A stretch of DNA of 64,000 bases, from positions 124,001 to 188,000 of the forward strand of contig SVHT01000001.1 in assembly GCA_015055615.1 (NCBI GenBank), written 5' to 3'. The translations under genes were made by a program, and so were the position numbers. The notes under the pieces were generated by a model, which saw only the letters and a list, made by a program, of their open reading frames with translations, was not told the origin of the DNA and did not search any database. This document shows, one piece after another, positions 58,887 through 64,000 of this stretch (position 1 is its first letter; the number at the start of each line of letters is the position of its first letter). This stretch comes from Clostridiales bacterium (GTDB lineage Bacteria > Bacillota > Clostridia > Christensenellales > Borkfalkiaceae).

Positions 58887-58939
58887 ACCTGGCTTACGCA
58901 AACTACCTTTTAACGGAGGAAAAAATGCGTAAGTCAGGT
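58887..58939 (+). promoter_or_regulatory. Hairpin masking the spoIVB start codon
   Basis: ACCTGGCTTACGCA (58887-58900) pairs with TGCGTAAGTCAGGT (58926-58939), 14 bp with one G-U. The RBS ACGGAGG lies in the 25-nt loop, and the second arm starts inside the ATG (58925-58927). The second arm is followed by TATTTTTG, so it could also act as a weak terminator. Confidence 0.55.
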
Positions 58940-59950
58940 ATTTTTGTTATTAGCGCGGCGATGTCGTTGGTGTGTATTTACGGCGGCCACACCGCGAAAG
59001 ATATAATCAGCGTTTCTGCGGCTGAAAAAATTGAAAAAACGGTATACGTCGGAGGTATGTCGGCGGGTTTTACCCTTAAAACAGGCACAGCACAAGTGAT
59101 TGGAACGTGCGAAGTGATTACAGAAAACGGTTTTTGTGCGCCTGCGGCAAGGGCAGGGCTTCGCGCGGGCGACAATATTAAAAAAGTAGGCGGTATAACC
59201 GTTGAAACAGTAACCGAACTCAATGAGGTGATCAATGAAAGCAAGGGAAAATGCTTGGATTTTGAAATTGAAAGAGGCGGGAAAGTTTTTAATATTTCCA
59301 TACAGCCCGTTTTGGATAAAAATACGGCGCGTTATAAAATCGGCGTACTGGTCCGCGATTGCGTTTCGGGAATTGGTACGGTAACGTATATCGAAAAGGA
59401 TAGCGGACGGTTTGGTTCGCTTGGGCATTCGGTTACAGGAGAAAACAACCATGAAATGACCGTTTCCGACGGCTCTGTTTATGAATGCAGTATTGTGGGC
59501 GTAAGCAAGGGAATACGCGGTAAAGCGGGCGAGCTTCGCGGTATGTTTTTGACGGATAAAAGTATCGGAAATGCAGAAAAACTCTGCGATTGCGGTATTT
59601 TCGGTCAAGTAAGCGAAGAGTTTATGATGGACGATTTAATGCGTACGGTTGCAAGCTCTGACGAGGTAAAACCAGGGAGCGCGTGCATTTATTCGACCAT
59701 CAATGGATTAGAACCAAAACGCTATGAAATCGAAATTGTAAAGGTCGATAAACGCAATAAAGAGCATAAAAATTACGTGATAAGAATTGTTGACGACGAG
59801 TTAATTGCTGAAACGGGGGGAATCGTGCAAGGTATGAGCGGTAGCCCAATATTGCAAAACGGTAAGCTTGTTGGAGCGGTAACGCACGTCTTTTTAAACG
59901 ACCCAACGCGAGGCTATGGTATTGATATTGACGTAATGTTGCGAGAATAA
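58925..59950 (+). CDS. spoIVB: SpoIVB serine protease (S55, PDZ)
   Basis: 341 residues: N-terminal signal/anchor, PDZ domain (residues 70-125: PAARAGLRAGDNIKKVGG) and the S55 peptidase domain with a His motif FGSLGHSVTGEN and the nucleophile GMSGSPILQNGKLVGAVTH. It signals from forespore to mother cell in sigma-K activation. spo0A, the common next gene, is not present; a dacF-like gene follows instead. Length is shorter than the Bacillus protein (426). Confidence 0.92.
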   Translation: MRKSGIFVISAAMSLVCIYGGHTAKDIISVSAAEKIEKTVYVGGMSAGFTLKTGTAQVIGTCEVITENGFCAPAARAGLRAGDNIKKVGGITVETVTELNEVINESKGKCLDFEIERGGKVFNISIQPVLDKNTARYKIGVLVRDCVSGIGTVTYIEKDSGRFGSLGHSVTGENNHEMTVSDGSVYECSIVGVSKGIRGKAGELRGMFLTDKSIGNAEKLCDCGIFGQVSEEFMMDDLMRTVASSDEVKPGSACIYSTINGLEPKRYEIEIVKVDKRNKEHKNYVIRIVDDELIAETGGIVQGMSGSPILQNGKLVGAVTHVFLNDPTRGYGIDIDVMLRE

Positions 59951-59956
59951 TGAAAA

Positions 59957-59989
59957 CTATGTTACACATAATAATTATGTCAGGCATAG
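59957..59989. repeat. Second, imperfect copy of the palindromic element
   Basis: Two 16-nt arms, CTATGTTACACATAAT and ATTATGTCAGGCATAG, face each other around one base. Each arm (in the same orientation) matches CTATGTCAGACATAAT of the copy at 40974 in 13 of 16 positions. It lies between spoIVB and dacF. Confidence 0.6.
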
Positions 59990-60013
59990 CAGTCGGGCGA
60001 TGAGGAGTGGAAT

Positions 60014-61249
60014 ATGAAGAAAAAGTTAGGTATTGTTGGGTTTGTTAGTACGGCAGTTTCTCTTTGTTGTATATGCGCAGGTAGCGTTTTTCAAAAAACG
60101 GTGAAAGTGGACGCAAAAGAAATGCCTTTCTGCGTGCAGAATTGTGCTGAAACGCAGGAAAATAAAGGGAAAAAGGACCATTTGAACTTGCGCGCAAAAT
60201 CGGCTTACGTCATGGATTTTGGAACGGAAACACCGATATATTCGCAAAATGAAAAGTCACGTTTGCCGATTGCGAGCATGTGTAAAATTATGACGTTATT
60301 GCTCTCGTTTGAGGCGATTGACGAAGGGATTTTGGATATAAACGAAGAGATTGTCGTCAGCGAACGCGCGGCGTCTATGGGCGGTTCGCAGGTTTTTTTA
60401 GAAGCGAACGCAAAATATTCTGTCAATGAACTGATAAAAAGTATCGTAGTTTGTTCCGCAAACGACAGTTGTGTGGCTATGGCAGAACGAATCGCGGGGA
60501 GTGAAGACGTTTTCGTGGAAAGAATGAACGAAAAAGCCAAAGAAATTGGCGCAAACGACACTTTGTTTGCAAATTGTACGGGCTTGCCAAAAGAGCCGCA
60601 ATATTCCTGTGCTAAGGACGTCGCGATTATACTAAAAAACCTTTTAAAACACGAGGATTATTACACGTTTAGTAAGGTTTGGATGGATAATTTTCAACAT
60701 CCGAAGGGGCGACACACAGAGATAACGAACACAAATAAATTGGTGCGTTTTTACGACGGCTGTGACGGTGGAAAGACGGGCTTTACGAACGAGGCGGGCT
60801 TTTGCCTTGCGGCAACCGCAAAACGCGGAGATATGCGCATTATTTCCGTGGTAATTGGCGAAGAAAGCAGTCAAAATCGTTTTGACGACGTTCGCACGAC
60901 TTTTGATTATGCTTTTGCTAATTATGCAGTAACCCCCGTAATCGAACAAGAAAAACCGCTTGAACAAACGGTTATGGTAAGCGGTGGCAAGCAAAAATTT
61001 TTGCGGGTATATCCCAAGGACACTTACTATGCTTTTTCTCGTCGAGGCGAAAAGGGAAATATCACCTTAGAAACCCGTTTGTTTAACGTAAAAGCTCCGA
61101 TAGCGAAAGACCAACAAGTAGGGGAAATGATTGTATATAACAACGGCGTAGAAGCGCAAAAAATCCCTTTGTTTGCGTATGAAAAAGTGGAAAAAGCAAA
61201 CTTCTTCGATTGTATTCAAGACGTTGCAAAAGATTGGAACGCTCGCTAA
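60014..61249 (+). CDS. dacF: D-alanyl-D-alanine carboxypeptidase (DacF-like)
   Basis: 411 residues, S11 family. Signal peptide (residues 1-32), SxxK motif in IASMCKIMTLL, SxN in CSANDSCVAMA, KTG in GGKTGFTNEAG, and a C-terminal beta-rich domain (GNITLETRLF). It trims peptidoglycan peptides; in endospore formers DacF acts in cortex maturation, and the neighbouring spoIVB supports that. A general DacA-type housekeeping role is the alternative. Bacillus dacF is followed by spoIIA genes; here lysA follows. Confidence 0.88.
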   Translation: MKKKLGIVGFVSTAVSLCCICAGSVFQKTVKVDAKEMPFCVQNCAETQENKGKKDHLNLRAKSAYVMDFGTETPIYSQNEKSRLPIASMCKIMTLLLSFEAIDEGILDINEEIVVSERAASMGGSQVFLEANAKYSVNELIKSIVVCSANDSCVAMAERIAGSEDVFVERMNEKAKEIGANDTLFANCTGLPKEPQYSCAKDVAIILKNLLKHEDYYTFSKVWMDNFQHPKGRHTEITNTNKLVRFYDGCDGGKTGFTNEAGFCLAATAKRGDMRIISVVIGEESSQNRFDDVRTTFDYAFANYAVTPVIEQEKPLEQTVMVSGGKQKFLRVYPKDTYYAFSRRGEKGNITLETRLFNVKAPIAKDQQVGEMIVYNNGVEAQKIPLFAYEKVEKANFFDCIQDVAKDWNAR

Positions 61250-61265
61250 AAACGAATAAACCAAA

Positions 61266-61316
61266 CAAAAAATCCGTCAATTTCCGAAAAAACAGGGAAA
61301 AGGCGGATTTTTTTTA
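61266..61316 (+). terminator. Rho-independent terminator after dacF-like gene
   Basis: AAAAAATCCG and CGGATTTTTTTT form the outer stem, with a further TTTCC/GGGAAA inner pairing. Ends in a long T tract. Confidence 0.85.
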
Positions 61317-61346
61317 TAAATTTATGTAAAAAAAGGGACTCAGCCG

Positions 61347-61375
61347 TTGCATTTTTTGTGGAAATCTGTTACAAT
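61347..61375 (+). promoter_or_regulatory. Promoter of lysA
   Basis: TTGCAT and TACAAT are separated by 17 bp. A second TATAAT box at 61390 may give a further start. Confidence 0.68.
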
Positions 61376-61420
61376 AATTATAACTATGTTATAATTCCTT
61401 ACAAAAGAAGGTTGAGAATT

Positions 61421-62758
61421 ATGAACGAGAGAGAAACGTTAAAAATAAACGCGAAAGGGCATTTGGAAATTGGCGGGGCAGATTGCGTTGCGCTCGCCCA
61501 GGAATTTGGCACGCCCTTATACGTATTTGACGAAAAATATATTCGCAAAATGATGTCTGTTTATCGGGATACGCTTGCGACTTATTACGATGGAAAGGGC
61601 ATGGTTTTGTATGCCTCAAAGGCCTTTTCTTGCAAAGCGATTTACCGCATAGCAGACGAAGAAAATATCGGCATTGACGTCGTATCGGGCGGTGAACTTT
61701 ATACCGCAACACAAGCCGGTTTCCCCGCTCAAAATATCTGTATGCACGGCAATAATAAACTTGATTACGAGCTTGGCGAAGCGTTGGATGCAGGGGTGGG
61801 CTATATTGTTGCGGACGCCTATTCCGAAATCGATAAAATCGACGCAGAGGCGGCAAAGCGCGGCATCGTGCAGAAAATCTTGCTTCGTATTAACCCTGGC
61901 GTTGAGGCGCATACGCACGCGTTCGTGCAGACGGCGACGACGGATAGCAAGTTCGGTTTTTCCTTGCAGAACGGAACGGCGGAAGCGGTTACTGCGTATG
62001 CTTTAACGAAAAAGAACGTACAACTCGACGGGTATCATTGTCATATCGGTTCGCAAATTTTTGAAAAACAATCGTTCGTACTTGCGGTGGAAAAATGCCT
62101 TGATTTTGCCGCGGAAATGCAGAAAAAGCTTGGATTTACCTTAAAGACCTTAAATATGGGCGGTGGATTCGGCGTATGGTACACGGACGAAGACAAGAAA
62201 ATTCCGCCTGAGGGGTATGCGGAATATTTGATTGCGCTGATTGAGGCTGTAAAAGCTAAAACAGCGGAACATAAATTGCCCTTACCGTATCTTCTTTTGG
62301 AACCTGGACGTTCGATTATCGGCGAGGCGGGAATTACGCTTTACACGGTGGGCGCGATCAAGGATATCCCCGGCGTTAGAAAATATCTTGCAGTGGACGG
62401 CGGAATGTTTGATAATCCTCGTTATGCCTTGTACCAGTCTAAATACACACCGATTTTGGCAAACCGCGCGTCGGAAGAGCCGACGGAAATCGTTTCTATT
62501 GCGGGAAAATGCTGTGAAAGCGGCGATTTGATTGCCGTCAACGTCAATCTGCCCAAGGCAGAAAGCGGGGATATTTTGGCGATTTTGTCGACGGGCGCTT
62601 ACAACTACTCCATGGCAATGAATTACAATCGCAACAAAATACCGCCTTGCGTACTTGTCAAGGACGGAAAGGGAGAATATATCGTAAAACCGCAAACCTA
62701 CGAAGATATTGCGCGTAACGACGTCATTCTCGAAAGATTGTCAAAAAAGACAAAATAA
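61421..62758 (+). CDS. lysA: Diaminopimelate decarboxylase
   Basis: 445 residues, PLP-dependent fold III. Lys for PLP in YASKAFSCKAI, HCHIGSQI, NMGGGFGVWYT, LLEPGRSIIGEAG and CCESGDLIA mark the active site, which includes residues from both subunits. It converts meso-DAP to lysine. The track begins at 61358 inside the promoter; ATG 61421 is preferred because AGAAGG precedes it. Confidence 0.94.
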   Translation: MNERETLKINAKGHLEIGGADCVALAQEFGTPLYVFDEKYIRKMMSVYRDTLATYYDGKGMVLYASKAFSCKAIYRIADEENIGIDVVSGGELYTATQAGFPAQNICMHGNNKLDYELGEALDAGVGYIVADAYSEIDKIDAEAAKRGIVQKILLRINPGVEAHTHAFVQTATTDSKFGFSLQNGTAEAVTAYALTKKNVQLDGYHCHIGSQIFEKQSFVLAVEKCLDFAAEMQKKLGFTLKTLNMGGGFGVWYTDEDKKIPPEGYAEYLIALIEAVKAKTAEHKLPLPYLLLEPGRSIIGEAGITLYTVGAIKDIPGVRKYLAVDGGMFDNPRYALYQSKYTPILANRASEEPTEIVSIAGKCCESGDLIAVNVNLPKAESGDILAILSTGAYNYSMAMNYNRNKIPPCVLVKDGKGEYIVKPQTYEDIARNDVILERLSKKTK

Positions 62759-62803
62759 ACGAAAAACTACGCTGATTTTCCGCAAAACGTTCACAAGACG
62801 ACC

Positions 62804-62832
62804 TTGTATTTATCGGAAAATTATGGTATAAT
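62804..62832 (+). promoter_or_regulatory. Promoter of M50 protease-scpA unit
   Basis: TTGTAT and TATAAT are 17 bp apart; -10 ends 9 bp before the first possible ATG (62842), so the leader is very short. Confidence 0.65.
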
Positions 62833-62841
62833 TTTATCATT

Positions 62842-63553
62842 ATGGAATATGCAGTTTCACTTTTAGCCAGTTTGTTGGCTGTAATACTTAATCATTACGT
62901 TGCACGAATTTGCGCACGCGTTCGTCGCCTATAAATGCGGCGACCCGACGGCAAAATTCGCAGGACGTATGACCTTAAATCCCATTAGGCACTTCGACCC
63001 GATTGGGGTGGTTATGTTTGCCTTGGCAGGTTTTGGTTGGGCAAAGCCCGTTCCCGTGAACCCAAATAACTTTAAAAATTACAAATGGGGCTCGTTTTGG
63101 ACGTCAGCAGCAGGGGTTATCGTCAATTATATAACGGCGTTTTTGTTTTGTCCTTTGCTCGCATTGGTGCATATGTACGTACTGCCCGAAGTGAAAGGTA
63201 CGTACGCGTATTATTTCTTAGACACCTTCTTTTGGACAATGCTTTTAAGCTCGCTGAGTTTTTGCGTATTCAATCTTTTGCCCTTTTATCCGCTTGACGG
63301 CTTTCGCATGGTGGACGCGTTCAATAAACGCCGTGGCAATGTATTTTGGTTTTTATACAAATACGGACGTTTTATTTTACTCGGCTTGATTTTAGTGCAT
63401 TGGTTGGCGTCAATGGTACCAATGCTTGCCGTTGTTGACGTGCTTGGTTACGTGATGGAATACGTTGTAAATTTGTTTTCGATGCCGATTACAGCATTTT
63501 GGGAATGGATATTCGAGCTTTTCGGTAAACGTATACATTTTCAACTTTTTTAA
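62842..63553 (+). pseudogene. M50 site-2 protease family protein, frameshifted near the N-terminus
   Basis: From the ATG at 62842 the frame reads MEYAVSLLASLLAVIL and then goes out of register; the zinc motif is in the next frame as IITLHEFAHAFVAYKCGD. The track's TTG start at 62900 lies inside the motif (HEXXH: HEFAH). The second metal site is NLLPFYPLDGFRM. Joined, the N-terminal helix and HEXXH stand where family members have them. So one base seems to be inserted (or two deleted) near 62885-62891. Four to six membrane helices; rhomboid-like housekeeping S2P or sporulation SpoIVFB-like roles are possible. A product from the TTG would lack the first helix. Confidence 0.75.
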
Positions 63554-63565
63554 CAGGAGTTTTCA

Positions 63566-64000
63566 ATGGAAAAGGAAAAACTGACAATAAATTCGGTCAA
63601 AAATTTCGAAGCGGAAGTAGATTATACGACCGTTCTCGACAATTTTGAAGGACCGCTCGACCTTCTTTTGTATTTGATAAAGCAGGAAGAAATTGAGATT
63701 AAGGATATTTTCGTTTCGCAAGTAACCGAGCAATTCTTAGAGTATATGAAAGGTTTGCCGAGCTTGGATTTAGAAAAGGCGAGCGAATATCTCGATATTG
63801 CGGCTACGATAATCGATATTAAGGCGAGACGATTGGTACCGCCACCCGATTACGAAGAGGACGGCGATTACGATTCGGACGATTTCGGCTATGGCGATTA
63901 CAACCCCGAACGCGAATTGATTCAAGCCCTTGAAGAGTATCAGACGGCAAAAAAACTGAGGGAACGTGAAACGGTCGGTTACATTTTCAAAGCGCCCGAT
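63566..64000 (+). CDS. scpA: Segregation and condensation protein A, 3' truncated by window end
   Basis: The ATG at 63566 has AGGAG upstream; 145 codons are open to the window end (the ORF track omits it). VLDNFEGPLDLLLYLIKQEEIEI is the classical ScpA start (quoted in part: FEGPLDLLLYLIKQ), followed by ITEQ-like VSQVTEQFLEYM and AATIIDIKARRLVPPPD, then an Asp/Tyr-rich acidic loop. ScpA is the kleisin of the SMC-ScpAB condensin. It is 12 bp after the M50 gene, the usual neighbour. Confidence 0.93.
   Translation, partial: MEKEKLTINSVKNFEAEVDYTTVLDNFEGPLDLLLYLIKQEEIEIKDIFVSQVTEQFLEYMKGLPSLDLEKASEYLDIAATIIDIKARRLVPPPDYEEDGDYDSDDFGYGDYNPERELIQALEEYQTAKKLRERETVGYIFKAPD

Overview
The window looks like a chromosome segment of an anaerobic, spore-lineage Clostridia bacterium (Bacillota). 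Pointers are the complete spoIIIAA-AH operon, spoIVB, a dacF-like carboxypeptidase, RNase J, an IspH-S1 fusion, sigma-A promoters (TTGACA-17-TATAAT) and an oxygen-sensitive redox gene set. Moderate GC and gene order resemble uncultured gut Clostridia (perhaps Christensenellales-like), but no phylogenetic marker was tested. Most genes lie on the + strand; only a GH130 operon and a tRNA-Trp are on the - strand.

1-13.2 kb: after a truncated DUF308-type membrane protein comes an 11-gene operon with one promoter: an LDH-fold dehydrogenase carrying the malate-specific Arg, class II fumarase, HdrB-HdrC-HdrA, an MvhD/FlxD protein, two FeS proteins (FlxC/FlxB-like), an FAD/NAD reductase (FlxA-like), and the iron-sulfur and flavoprotein subunits of a fumarate reductase. 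An AspT/SucE-type carrier follows. I read this as a soluble oxaloacetate-to-succinate branch in which NADH oxidation by fumarate may be coupled through flavin bifurcation to ferredoxin reduction. This is the main candidate for an undescribed system.

13.2-28.4 kb: a Mn2+ riboswitch (yybP-ykoY type) with its own terminator controls a P2-type cation ATPase. Then come an unknown conserved protein, RNase J, the tRNA wobble-uridine pair TrmR/TrhP, a protein/asparagine-degrading trio (asparaginase, M3 and M29 peptidases), two tandem CobW-type GTPases (one with a His/Cys tandem repeat, one fused to a TIGR03943-like domain), a LOG protein and a lone AlbA_2 protein.

28.4-35.2 kb: a divergent carbohydrate locus (GH130 plus an SDR-like fragment versus an AraC regulator and ABC exporter), a frameshifted mgtC, tRNA-Trp, RNase HI and a VTT-domain membrane protein.

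35.2-40.4 kb: a sodium-pumping decarboxylase operon: a divergent CoA-type carboxyltransferase, OadG, biotin carrier, OadB and OadA. It has a strong promoter and an 18-bp palindrome just downstream of the -10 box. It handles the same oxaloacetate node as the first operon.

40.5-64 kb: housekeeping and sporulation genes: a BaiN/HI0933 flavoprotein with an apparent in-frame palindromic insertion, an AroH-Cmk fusion, plsC, ispH-rpsA, spoIIIAA-AH, asp23-like, nusB, folD, ispA, dxs, tlyA, nadK, argR, recN, spoIVB, dacF-like, lysA, a frameshifted M50 protease and the start of scpA. All functions are read from motifs and context; no database search was possible.
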